A stretch of 64,000 bases of DNA from Longitalea luteola (GTDB lineage: Bacteria > Bacteroidota > Bacteroidia > Chitinophagales > Chitinophagaceae). Location of the stretch: NCBI RefSeq assembly GCF_017356035.1, contig NZ_JAFIQX010000005.1:221368-285367 (forward strand), in the 5' to 3' direction. Both the position numbers and the translations under genes were made by a program. Position 1 is the first letter of the stretch. Every line of letters begins with the position of its first letter. Below the pieces are notes generated by a model. That model made no database searches, was not told where the DNA came from, and saw only the letters and a list, made by a program, of their open reading frames with translations. Of the stretch, positions 8,581-16,202 are shown one piece after another.

Positions 8581-9024
8581 ATGAAACGGGTTCTACAGAT
8601 TTTTCCACCGATGTGGGGACCTGCCGGTTACGCTTCCGTGGATTATTATTACCTGCCCGATATTGAATGTTACTATTATGTGCCCAGGCGTCAGTTCGTG
8701 TACTTAAGCGGTCCCAACTGGGTGTTCTCTTATAATTTACCTGCCCGCTGCCGCAATTATGATCTGTACAGCGGATATAAAGTGGTTTGCAGCGGTCCAA
8801 GGCCTTACATGCACTTCAGCGATCACCGGGTAACATATGCCCGTTACAGAAACTACAGGGGCCATCAGCAGTGCTGGCGCGATTACCGCGGCCGCGACGA
8901 TTATTATGATGGCCCACGCGGTCATGGACATGGCCACTACAAACATCATGGACGTGGTCACGACCGCGATCATGGTCATGGTCATGGTCGCGGACATGGA
9001 CGTGGTCATCATGATCATGACTGA
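8581..9024 (+). CDS. Bacteroidota Tyr-rich hypothetical with His/Gly-rich tail, signal peptide missing
   Basis: A 147-residue protein of a family I recognise only as a recurrent Bacteroidota secreted hypothetical. The core contains PPMWGPAGY near the start, DYYYLPDIECYYYVPRRQF, and NYDLYSGYKVV. The last 35 residues are almost only Gly, His, Arg and Asp (HGHGHG, GRGHGRGHHDHD), a likely metal-binding tail. Relatives normally have a signal peptide before the MWGPAGY segment. Here the frame opens only about 10 residues before it, with an in-frame TAA 18 nt upstream and no signal-like sequence in other frames. It may be a 5'-truncated gene. No good promoter is visible. Confidence 0.6.
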   Translation: MKRVLQIFPPMWGPAGYASVDYYYLPDIECYYYVPRRQFVYLSGPNWVFSYNLPARCRNYDLYSGYKVVCSGPRPYMHFSDHRVTYARYRNYRGHQQCWRDYRGRDDYYDGPRGHGHGHYKHHGRGHDRDHGHGHGRGHGRGHHDHD

Positions 9025-9071
9025 GGATAGTAGCAAAGTGTATAGTGAAGTGATGCTTTGTTTATATAGCA

Positions 9072-9300
9072 AGTGAAGTAAGAAGTACGAAGTCGTCAAT
9101 AAAGAACATGCTTTGTAATAAATAGAAGCTGGCAGCGAATAGCCGGTAGCCAATGGGAAGAACGCTGAGTTGTTGTTTTTCCTACTTGCCACTAGCTGTT
9201 TACTACCAGCTTTTTCGAATTATGTCGAAACCTGTTTCTTATTTGAAAGCTAAACCTGAATCGGATCTTCGTACTTCATACTTGTTACTTCCTGCTTCGC
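9072..9300. repeat. Nested inverted repeats incl. 7-nt GAAGTAC array (family K)
   Basis: The outer arms 9072-9095 and 9267-9300 are inverted GAAGTAA/GAAGTAC words. Inside, AGCTGGCAGCGAATAGC at 9127 and following is matched by the inverted AGCTGGTAGTAAACAGC at 9181-9211. The 304-nt gap 9025-9329 is thus almost entirely one nested hairpin, downstream of the class I aldolase gene. Confidence 0.55.
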
Positions 9301-9329
9301 ATCAATAAGAGCAGGAGCACGACTTAAGA

Positions 9330-10388
9330 CTAAGCAACAGTGATATCCTTATCCAGGTACACGTCCTGTGTAGCATGTAATAGCTCAACACCTTCCTTGA
9401 ACGGCCGTTGAAATGCTTTGCGGCCAAGGATCAATCCCATACCACCGGCGCGTTTATTGATCACAGCTGTATATACTGAATCGGCCAGGTCACTGGCGCC
9501 CTTGCTTTCGCCGCCGCTGTTGATCAGGCCCACACGGCCGCTGTAACAATTCAATACCTGGTAGCGGCAAAGATCGATCGGGTGATCGCTCGTAAGCTTA
9601 TCATACACCAGGTTAGAAGTTTTGCCGTGTTTGGTAGCCAGGTAACCGCCGTTATTGGTAGGCAGTTTCTGCTTAATGATATCGGCCTGCAATGTAACAC
9701 CAAGGTGATTGGCCTGTCCGGTAAAGTCTGCAGCGGTATGGTAATCCACATTATCTACTTTGAAACCACTGTTACGGGTATAACACCACAAAATGGTAGC
9801 CATGCCCAGCTCGTGTGCAATTTCAAAAGCCTCTGCCACTTCTTTTAACTGGCGGGCGCTTTCTGCAGAGCCCCAGTAAATGGTAGCACCCACTGCTACG
9901 GCTCCCATATTCCAGGCGCTTTTAATAGTACCAAACATGGTTTGATCGTACTTGTTGGGCAGGCTTAGGAATTCGTTGTGGTTGATCTTCACTACGAACG
10001 GAATACGATGCGCATATTTCCGGCTCATAATGCCCAATACGCCATACGTGCTGGCTACGGCGTTACAACCACCTTCAATGGCGAGTTTGATAATGTTTTC
10101 GGGATCGAAATAGATCGGGTTGGGGGAGAAGGCAGAACCTCCACTGTGTTCAATGCCCTGGTCAACCGGGAAGATGCTGCAAAAGCCGGTATTGGCCAGG
10201 CGGCCATTGCCTAACAAAGACTGCAGACTGCGCAGTACCTGGTTGCTGCGGTTACTGTTCAACCAGATGTCTTCAATGTGGGTGGGGGAGGGAAGTGTGA
10301 TCGTTGATTTGTCAATGGTCGTGCTTTTGTGTTCGAGCAGATAAGAGGCTTTGTCACCAAGCAGATCGATGATTTTTTTTGACGGCAT
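9330..10388 (-). CDS. fbaB: Class I fructose-bisphosphate aldolase (DhnA/FbaB type)
   Basis: A 352-residue Schiff-base aldolase of the archaeal/DhnA type, cleaving fructose 1,6-bisphosphate to glyceraldehyde 3-phosphate and dihydroxyacetone phosphate. Typical blocks are [12 protein letters not shown] near residue 70, [10 protein letters not shown] near 135 (catalytic-site lysine region), [10 protein letters not shown], and the C-terminal phosphate-binding INSGGES and GLILGRKAF. The class II enzyme gene lies directly upstream on the same strand (10692-11762), so both mechanistic classes are encoded side by side. A good promoter sits about 190 nt upstream at 10581-10611, separated from the gene by family A and B repeat arrays, so the predicted 5' UTR is unusually long. 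Confidence 0.88.
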   Translation of the reverse strand: MPSKKIIDLLGDKASYLLEHKSTTIDKSTITLPSPTHIEDIWLNSNRSNQVLRSLQSLLGNGRLANTGFCSIFPVDQGIEHSGGSAFSPNPIYFDPENIIKLAIEGGCNAVASTYGVLGIMSRKYAHRIPFVVKINHNEFLSLPNKYDQTMFGTIKSAWNMGAVAVGATIYWGSAESARQLKEVAEAFEIAHELGMATILWCYTRNSGFKVDNVDYHTAADFTGQANHLGVTLQADIIKQKLPTNNGGYLATKHGKTSNLVYDKLTSDHPIDLCRYQVLNCYSGRVGLINSGGESKGASDLADSVYTAVINKRAGGMGLILGRKAFQRPFKEGVELLHATQDVYLDKDITVA

Positions 10389-10469
10389 ACTTATTTAAAA
10401 TTTAACGTGAATTGTCAATGGAATTGCCGTATGCAAACCATAAGCCACGCATCAATTATGCACAAGCTA

Positions 10470-10575
10470 GTGGTGAATGGTGAATGGTCAATGGTGAATA
10501 GCTCGCGCTTTTTTCCATCTTCTGATTTCCGACCTCCAGCTTCCGGCTACCGGCTTCCAACTTCCAACTTCCGGG
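10470..10575. repeat. Family A (GGTGAAT) and family B (GGAAGTC) arrays
   Basis: 10470-10508 is a plus-strand GGTGAAT/GGTCAAT array ending in AGCTCGCGC. 10511-10575 is a minus-strand GGAAGTT/GGAAGCC array. Both lie in the predicted 5' UTR of the class I aldolase gene, between its promoter and start codon. Confidence 0.65.
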
Positions 10576-10580
10576 CTGCG

Positions 10581-10611
10581 CAAAGATATGCCGTACAAGG
10601 GTGCGACGCAA
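10581..10611 (-). promoter_or_regulatory. Promoter (TTG-N20-TATCTTTG) for fbaB
   Basis: On the minus strand, TTG (10609-10611) and TATCTTTG (10581-10588) are 20 nt apart. It directs transcription toward the class I aldolase gene and overlaps the 3' side of the class II aldolase terminator region. Confidence 0.6.
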
Positions 10612-10615
10612 CGAA

Positions 10616-10639
10616 AGTCCCGACGGTACCGCCGGGACT
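10616..10639 (-). terminator. Hairpin downstream of class II aldolase gene
   Basis: AGTCCCG and CGGGACT form a 7-bp stem, extended inside by the self-complementary GGTACC; the minus strand continues with TTTCGTT. A moderately convincing terminator for the gene at 10692-11762. Confidence 0.55.
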
Positions 10640-10691
10640 GAGATCATAATCTTTTAAACCAGTAAAGGAATATGAAACTAAATTCTAAACT

Positions 10692-11762
10692 TTAAGCATT
10701 TCTGTTGATGCAATTCAAATCATTAAACGCAATTTCTAAACGTTTAATAAAGTTTTCTTCGCCTTTGCGCAACCAGGTCCGCGGATCGTAGTATTTTTTG
10801 TTTGGTTTGTCTGGTCCTTCGGGGTTGCCCAGCTGATCCTGCAGGTATCCTTCGCTTTTTTTGTAATAGTTGAGAATACCTTCCCAGAATGCCCATTGCA
10901 GATCGGTATCGATATTCATTTTGATAGCGCCATAGCTGATGGCTTCCCTGATCTGATGTTGGGGTGAACCGCTGCCGCCGTGGAATACGAAGTACACGGG
11001 TTTCTCGCCGGTCTTGAATTCTTTTTTGATATATTCCTGGCTGTTCTTCAGGATCTCGGGACGCAGTTCTACGTTACCCGGACTATAAACACCATGCACG
11101 TTGCCAAATGCAGCAGCTACGGTGAACAGGCGGCCAACTTTGCCTAACTGCTCATACGCATACGCTACGTGCTGCGGCTGTGTATATAATTTTTCATTTT
11201 CAACACCGCTGTTATCAACGCCATCTTCTTCACCACCGGTAACACCCAGCTCAATCTCAATACCCATGCCCAGGGGCTGCATGCGTTTATAATATTCAAC
11301 AGATGTATGAATGTTCTCCTCGATCGGCTCTTCGCTCAGGTCGAGCATGTGAGAGCTGAACAAAGGTTGTTTTTTCTCTTTGAAGAAGAGTTCACCGGCA
11401 TCGATGAGACCACTGATCCAGGGTAACCATTTTTTAGCGGCATGGTCGGTGTGCAGCACAACCGGTACGCCATAATATTTAGCTACATTATGAATATGCA
11501 ATGCACCGGAAATGGCGCCGGAAATATTGCCTTGTAACTGGTCGTTAGGCATGCCTTTACCGGCAATGAACTGTGCACCGCCATTGGAGAATTGAATGAT
11601 TACAGGTGAGTTTACTTTTGCGGCTGTCTCAAGGGTCGCATTGATCGTATTAGTGCCAATTGTATTTACGGCAGGTAAAGCAAACTGGTTTTCCTTTGCA
11701 TCTTTATACAGGGCTTCCAGTTCTTCACCAAAGAGCACTCCTGGTTTGTATTTTTTCATCAT
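10692..11762 (-). CDS. fbaA: Class II fructose-bisphosphate aldolase
   Basis: A 356-residue zinc-dependent aldolase of the E. coli FbaA type, close to the family length. It catalyses the same step as the neighbouring class I enzyme but uses a metal. Visible landmarks are LPAVNTIGTNTINA near residue 30, VVLHTDHAAK with the catalytic Asp and zinc His near residue 105, IEIELGVTGGEEDGVDNS near 175, VFHGGSGSP near 260 and IKMNIDTDLQ near 285 (phosphate-binding loop). The minus-strand word TATCTTCG at 11850-11857 is a one-mismatch promoter box. The 234-nt gap upstream holds nothing else recognisable. Confidence 0.92.
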   Translation of the reverse strand: MMKKYKPGVLFGEELEALYKDAKENQFALPAVNTIGTNTINATLETAAKVNSPVIIQFSNGGAQFIAGKGMPNDQLQGNISGAISGALHIHNVAKYYGVPVVLHTDHAAKKWLPWISGLIDAGELFFKEKKQPLFSSHMLDLSEEPIEENIHTSVEYYKRMQPLGMGIEIELGVTGGEEDGVDNSGVENEKLYTQPQHVAYAYEQLGKVGRLFTVAAAFGNVHGVYSPGNVELRPEILKNSQEYIKKEFKTGEKPVYFVFHGGSGSPQHQIREAISYGAIKMNIDTDLQWAFWEGILNYYKKSEGYLQDQLGNPEGPDKPNKKYYDPRTWLRKGEENFIKRLEIAFNDLNCINRNA

Positions 11763-11996
11763 TTTCAGTGTTAAAGCGTCTTGTTAGTTAATTGAGTATC
11801 AAAAGCGTTGGAAATTCTTTAAGAAATTATCTCTTTTTTTAATAAGGCGCGAAGATAGTCAATTTAGCAAAGAAAGAGGTGTATTTGTTACATGCTAAAC
11901 CGGCCGGTCTTGCATAACCAATTGATTCTCCGGTTACCTTGTTAAAGGCAAAAAGGATAGTTATTGATTGTAATGTATGATATGAAGCTAACCTTT

Positions 11997-12869
11997 TTAA
12001 GCGTTCACGGGTACTGTTTTCAGGATATCGCTGGCCACGGCGCCAGGCAACACCCTGAATACCGGGATATTGATAGCATAGCGGTTACAAAGCTCCAGGA
12101 TCCGGCGGTCGATCTGTTCCTGAGAATAGCGTGCTGAAAAGTGACCCAGGATGAGCTGTTCAATCCGTGAACGGCTTACCATTTCCATCACTTCTTCGAG
12201 ATAACTGTGTTTGTTACCATGAGCGTAGATCAGGTTGTCGTCCTCGTGCATGAAGGTAGCTTCGTGGATCAGTATTTTTGAATCTTCCCAACGGGTGACA
12301 TCTTCTACCGGAGTATCGCCTGAATAACTCAATAAAACAGTTTGAACCTCGGTATGGGTGTTTGCCCGGCCCTGTTCTTCAATGATCTGTCTTATTCGTT
12401 CGCCCGGAAGCTGCGTAAGCTCGGGCTTTAATTTCAATTTCGATTGAATCACCTTATAGCTGAGACTTTTTACCCCTGCTTTCGTAGCCACATGTCCGTT
12501 GTGAACCGCTTTAATGATAATGTCTTCTTTAATGCGCAAGTTGCTATCGGGTGTAATAGCATTCCATACGACACTGGAAACAGGCGGGTCGAATTTTGTG
12601 GTGAAGTCTTTCAGTGCCGGGAAAGAACCGCAATCTCTGGGATAATATATAACGGGAAAACCAGGACGGGCATTCAGCTGGTTGAATTGCAACAGTCCGG
12701 TGAGATGGTCGCGGTCGGCATGCGATATAAAAACATGTTCTATTTTTCTGCTTTTCTGTAAGAGGCTGGCGGCAACGCCGTCGCCGGCATCGAACAGGAG
12801 TTTGAGCTCTTCAATAAAGTACCAGGTAGAAAAAAGCGCGGTTGAATAACCGGTAATGGTGAAATGCAT
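11997..12869 (-). CDS. Metallo-beta-lactamase-fold hydrolase, RNase Z-like
   Basis: A 290-residue protein of the metallo-beta-lactamase fold. The zinc motif reads SHADRDH (residues 49-55) instead of the usual HxHxDH, so the second histidine is Asp. Later ligand candidates are in NGHVATKAGV, SGDT, IHEATF and LGHFSARY, the order found in RNase Z and its relatives, but the gene has no long exosite arm. It could be an RNase Z-like nuclease or an unrelated phosphodiesterase. Its start lies 18 nt after the stop of the upstream gene (12888-13979), so the two are probably cotranscribed. Confidence 0.72.
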   Translation of the reverse strand: MHFTITGYSTALFSTWYFIEELKLLFDAGDGVAASLLQKSRKIEHVFISHADRDHLTGLLQFNQLNARPGFPVIYYPRDCGSFPALKDFTTKFDPPVSSVVWNAITPDSNLRIKEDIIIKAVHNGHVATKAGVKSLSYKVIQSKLKLKPELTQLPGERIRQIIEEQGRANTHTEVQTVLLSYSGDTPVEDVTRWEDSKILIHEATFMHEDDNLIYAHGNKHSYLEEVMEMVSRSRIEQLILGHFSARYSQEQIDRRILELCNRYAINIPVFRVLPGAVASDILKTVPVNA

Positions 12870-12887
12870 GTTGGTTGGGTATTTAGA

Positions 12888-13979
12888 TCAATCTTCAAAC
12901 TTGCCGAGGTTCTTCTGGATCAGTTTCAAATTCTTTTGCAGGGTTTGTTTCAACTGGCGTTTTACCAGCTGGCCCATGGAGTTGCATTTGTAAAACTGCT
13001 GGTTATGAAAATAATCACCCAGCTCGGTGCGCAGCTGGTGCAATTTAGCCGGCACAGAGATCTGGTCTTTGGCCATGATGTTTAGTAGTTCCATCAGGCG
13101 GAAACGGGACGAAGCCACCCGGAATGCCATCATGGTCCGTTCTTCCGTCTGGTACTGGTGAATACTTTCTTTATTGAGCAGTTTCGAGCACAGGTCAACC
13201 AGGGCATAGTTCTCTTTGAAGAACTGTGGCATGTACAAATTTTTGCGTCCTTCATAGGATTGCTGGTCGAAGTCGATGGCGCGGATGCGGTATTGATAGT
13301 CTTCAATATCCGGTGTAATATCCACCACAAAATTGTAAGAACGCATATCACCCAGTAACCGCACAAAGCAGCGTTCATTGAACTTGACGAATTCCTTCGC
13401 CAGCCTGATCTTGTTGGTGTGCGGATCGTTGAGATGATTGGCTATGAATACATCGCCGGGAATGCCGGGAATATGCTCTTCCACCAGTGTGTTCTGGTTG
13501 GTAAGGTAGGTAATACGGTTGGGTGAAAGGATATGCTCCAGCTCGAGGCCGTAGATGCGTGAAGCATCGGCGATCTTGATATAGTAATGGTCGTAATTGT
13601 CGTTATACTTGTTTACAATGCGGATACGGAAGGGGTTGGAATTACCGAAGCTGCAATAATCTATGCGGGCCACATCGAGGTGACTGGTGAATGTTAGATC
13701 GCCCTCTGTTTTCAGGATGGCATACATCTGCACCAGTCCGCTGCGGATAAACTCCCAGTCGCGCATATCGTACACGACCGTTTCCCAATACGTATCGTTC
13801 CCTTTTTTATCTTTCAACGGAACCGAATAAGTGATGTGCAGCAGGTCATTGTACAATACTGGCAGCTTCACTTCACGGCCATGGTTTTTTAAATAGCCGC
13901 GTAACCGGTCATGTACCGGGAACATGGGTTTTTTACGGGATGGTTTATTCGGTTCGTTTGTCTCTATAATGTCAATCAT
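12888..13979 (-). CDS. Conserved hypothetical protein
   Basis: A 363-residue protein I can place only as a conserved Bacteroidota hypothetical. It is soluble with no signal peptide. The segment LGDMRSYNFVVD ... IRAIDFDQQSYEGR (about residues 230-265) recalls the catalytic loop and DFD of kinase-like folds, but this is weak. The ORF can be extended to 14009, but those ten residues (MTIDYSPLTN) are encoded by the GGTCAAT repeat array, so I start at the ATG at 13979 (MIDIIE). It precedes the metallo-beta-lactamase-fold gene by 18 nt. Confidence 0.65.
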   Translation of the reverse strand: MIDIIETNEPNKPSRKKPMFPVHDRLRGYLKNHGREVKLPVLYNDLLHITYSVPLKDKKGNDTYWETVVYDMRDWEFIRSGLVQMYAILKTEGDLTFTSHLDVARIDYCSFGNSNPFRIRIVNKYNDNYDHYYIKIADASRIYGLELEHILSPNRITYLTNQNTLVEEHIPGIPGDVFIANHLNDPHTNKIRLAKEFVKFNERCFVRLLGDMRSYNFVVDITPDIEDYQYRIRAIDFDQQSYEGRKNLYMPQFFKENYALVDLCSKLLNKESIHQYQTEERTMMAFRVASSRFRLMELLNIMAKDQISVPAKLHQLRTELGDYFHNQQFYKCNSMGQLVKRQLKQTLQKNLKLIQKNLGKFED

Positions 13980-13984
13980 ATTCG

Positions 13985-14180
13985 TCAATGGTGAATAGTC
14001 AATGGTCAATGGTCAATGGTGAATAGTCAATAGTCAATGGTCAATGGTCAATGGTGAATAGTCAATGGTCAATGGTAAAAAAGCTACCAGTTGCCAGGTC
14101 CAGGTTACCAGGGGCGTATTGCAAATAGCCCTCTGCATTTTGTATTTCCGGTAACCGGAAACCGGTAACTGGTAACTAGT
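13985..14180. repeat. Family A (GGTCAAT) array and family D (GGTAACC) inverted pair
   Basis: 13985-14076 is a long GGTCAAT/AGTCAAT/GGTGAAT tandem with a 7-nt period. 14082-14180 is an inverted pair of 7-nt arrays: the left half CCAGTTG/CCAGGTTACCAG, the right half GGTAACCGGAAACCGGTAAC, around a 40-nt unique spacer. Together they fill the 220-nt gap between the BtuF-like gene and the conserved hypothetical. Confidence 0.7.
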
Positions 14181-14199
14181 ATTCAACTTCAACCCAAAG

Positions 14200-14979
14200 T
14201 TAATCGATGCTTTTCAATAAGCTGTTAAAATAGGCAGGTGCATGCAACAACCGGCTGCCATACCAGCTGAACATTTCGCCATCGACCAGCATGATCCTGG
14301 TATTGGGTAACTGCGCCTGCAGTTCATCAAGATGTTTCTGTTTAAAGGGGTATGGTTCCGATGAGAGTAATAAGAGGTCGCAGTGGGCCAGTTGCCAGGT
14401 GTCAACGGCAGGGTAACGGGTGGTATTACCAAATATATTGGTAAAGCCGCAACGCGTAAGCATATCGTGAATGAAAGTATCCTTGCCAATGGTCATATAG
14501 GGATTGCGCCAGATGAGATAGCCTGTTCTGGGTTTATGGTTTGTAACCTGGAGGTTCGAAAATGCGCACCTGATCTGGCTCACCAGGTGGTTGGCGTTAG
14601 CGGTTGTTCCCGTGATGGCGCCAATTTGCTCGATCATCTCGAGCGCATCGTCGAGGTTGTTTACATCTGTAGTAAATACCGGGAATTGTTTGGCCAGTTG
14701 TTCAACCTGCGCTTTTACGTTCTCTTCTTTATTGGCAATGATGAGATCCGGTTGTAACTGTTGAATGGCGCTGGTATTGATGTTCTTGGTGCCGCCGATC
14801 CTGGTCTTTTGCCGGAACCAGCTTTGGGGGTGAATGCAAAATTTGGTTATACCGGTTACCTGTTCATCGAGCTGTAAAGTGTACAGCAATTCTGTTATGG
14901 AAGGAACCAGTGATACAATGCTGCGGGGCGTAGCCGGCAGCTCAAGCACATGGCCCAGCTGATCGATGTAAACTGGCAT
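14200..14979 (-). CDS. BtuF-like helical-backbone metal receptor, no signal peptide
   Basis: A 259-residue protein of the ABC-transporter substrate-binding family that binds cobalamin or iron-siderophore ligands (BtuF/helical backbone metal receptor). It has IVSLVPSITELLYTL near residue 23, TRIGGTKNI, LQPDLIIANKEEN, and the C-terminal half IGKDTFIHDMLTRCGFTNIFG. Family members are normally exported, but this protein begins MPVYIDQLG with no signal peptide or lipobox. No permease or ATPase gene adjoins it. It may act in the cytoplasm or be an orphan receptor. Octameric CTAATTAG repeats lie immediately upstream. Confidence 0.75.
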   Translation of the reverse strand: MPVYIDQLGHVLELPATPRSIVSLVPSITELLYTLQLDEQVTGITKFCIHPQSWFRQKTRIGGTKNINTSAIQQLQPDLIIANKEENVKAQVEQLAKQFPVFTTDVNNLDDALEMIEQIGAITGTTANANHLVSQIRCAFSNLQVTNHKPRTGYLIWRNPYMTIGKDTFIHDMLTRCGFTNIFGNTTRYPAVDTWQLAHCDLLLLSSEPYPFKQKHLDELQAQLPNTRIMLVDGEMFSWYGSRLLHAPAYFNSLLKSID

Positions 14980-14984
14980 AAAAT

Positions 14985-15030
14985 AATGTGCTAATTAGCT
15001 AATGTGCTAATTAGCTAATGTAATGTGATA
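14985..15030. repeat. 8-nt CTAATTAG/CTAATGTG array (family G)
   Basis: Tandem 8-nt words alternate TGTGCTAA and TTAGCTAA for about 45 nt just upstream of the BtuF-like gene. Confidence 0.65.
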
Positions 15031-15039
15031 ATGGAACCA

Positions 15040-16110
15040 AAGCTGCAAAAGTACTGAACATAGGCTTTGGTTTTTGTAATGGTGCTGGAAATGTTTTACC
15101 TGAAGGAGAAATGATGAAGTTGGAGGGTGTTTTGCGTAGCGTTAAGCGTTTGAGGACCGCTGCTGCCTCCTGCTAAAAGCATTGTCGGTTTTAGCAGGAG
15201 GGGTTATTGGAGTTAAGCAGACGGTTTTTAACACACAGGAATTGGAACTACCTCGGTCTTTATGGGACGTTGGATTTTAATTTACTGGTTGATCACAGGA
15301 TATACTGGTGGTTTTCACAGAATACTCGGTTGTCACGGACATTGGATCCTGGATAATGGATTTTATAGAATGATATCGGATTGTAAAAAGTGAAGTTGAC
15401 TGGTACCGGATCTACGTTTTTTATTGGATATTGAACACGAACAGTTTTTCTGGAACATTGGATTTAGATTGATTAGTAATCAATCAACTTCTAAGACAAA
15501 GTTACATCTAAACGAAATGTTAACAAGCGCAGAAACTCTCGATTTAAATCGTTCGGTATTTACTGCAAAAATAGTAGCTGTCCACCCCCGTTATACGTAT
15601 TATTGCTGATGGGGTAAAGTAGTATTACTAAGCAGTGAAACGGGAGCCTGGTTTTTTATTGATCGGGATCAAACATCTTGTAAAAAGTATATATCTGAAA
15701 CGCTGTTCCAGTAAGGGTTTCACGGGATCTTCACAGCTTAATCCGGAATTTCTTTGCATTAAACGAGGAAGGAATGCCATTGATCGAATAAAGTCACAAC
15801 ACCGCAAAAACATCATCATCTTTGTACTGTCAAAACATTGTTGACGTACCCTGAAAGATCACGTACCCGAGAACACGAACACAACCTTACTCCTGAACGT
15901 AGAAGAACCCCTAATCCCTGATTTAGTTTTATAGTTTTTTGGTTTTTGATCCGTACCCCGTATCCAATATCGTGAAAACCAGAAATCTCTATCAGCAAAC
16001 CAGTCCTTAGTTAAAACCGTCCAAAGTACCTGAACAAGATTTCACAAAGGCGTCCTGCTAATACCGGGGCGCTTTGTTTTTACGCCAAATACTCAACGCC
16101 TAGCGCAAAT
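15040..16110. other. Gene-free kilobase with inverted arms and an orphan terminator
   Basis: No ORF here has a credible start, length or family. What can be seen: a perfect 13-bp hairpin (CCTCCTGCTAAAA / TTTTAGCAGGAGG) at 15166-15201; a degenerate 7-nt TGGATNN array from about 15290 to 15440; and at about 15945-16012 the inverted counterpart. Aligning 15256-15330 with the reverse complement of 15950-16025 gives clear similarity around GACTGG and TGGTTTTCAC. The arms enclose about 600 nt of unrecognised sequence. A plus-strand terminator ends the region at 16045-16081. It could be a decayed mobile element or an RNA gene. Confidence 0.4.
16045..16081 (+). terminator. Orphan plus-strand terminator
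   Basis: CAAAG-G-CGTCC pairs with GGGCG-CTTTG (10 pairs, one bulge), followed by TTTTT. No plus-strand gene precedes it within more than 8 kb apart from the unexplained region 15040-16044. Confidence 0.55.
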
Positions 16111-16111
16111 G

Positions 16112-16160
16112 CTTAAAATACAGAACGCAATGCCAAGCATTTTGCGTTCTGTATTTTAAG
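16112..16160. repeat. Perfect 19-bp hairpin downstream of the CBS gene
   Basis: CTTAAAATACAGAACGCAA at 16112-16130 is exactly inverted at 16142-16160 around an 11-nt loop. There is no adjacent T-run, so it is not a classical terminator. The words GCATTTTGCGT and CTGTA recur at about 24988-25008. A family G array (8-nt AATTATCA words) follows at 16166-16206 and overlaps the end of the cystathionine beta-synthase gene. Confidence 0.6.
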
Positions 16161-16202
16161 CTGTATTTCATTATCAAATTATCGAATTATCACATCATCA
16201 CA

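Noticed and set aside
8737-9192. Minus-strand frame of 151 codons
   Set aside because: It is the antisense shadow of the His/Gly-rich plus-strand gene, with low-complexity Met/Thr-rich translation.
13985-14076. Possible CRISPR array
   Set aside because: Units are 7 nt, contiguous and degenerate with no spacers of 30-40 nt, and no cas genes are present.
15424-15844. Two plus-strand frames of about 60-70 codons in the gene-free block
   Set aside because: No recognisable family, no promoter box at a fitting distance and no conserved composition; treated as noise.
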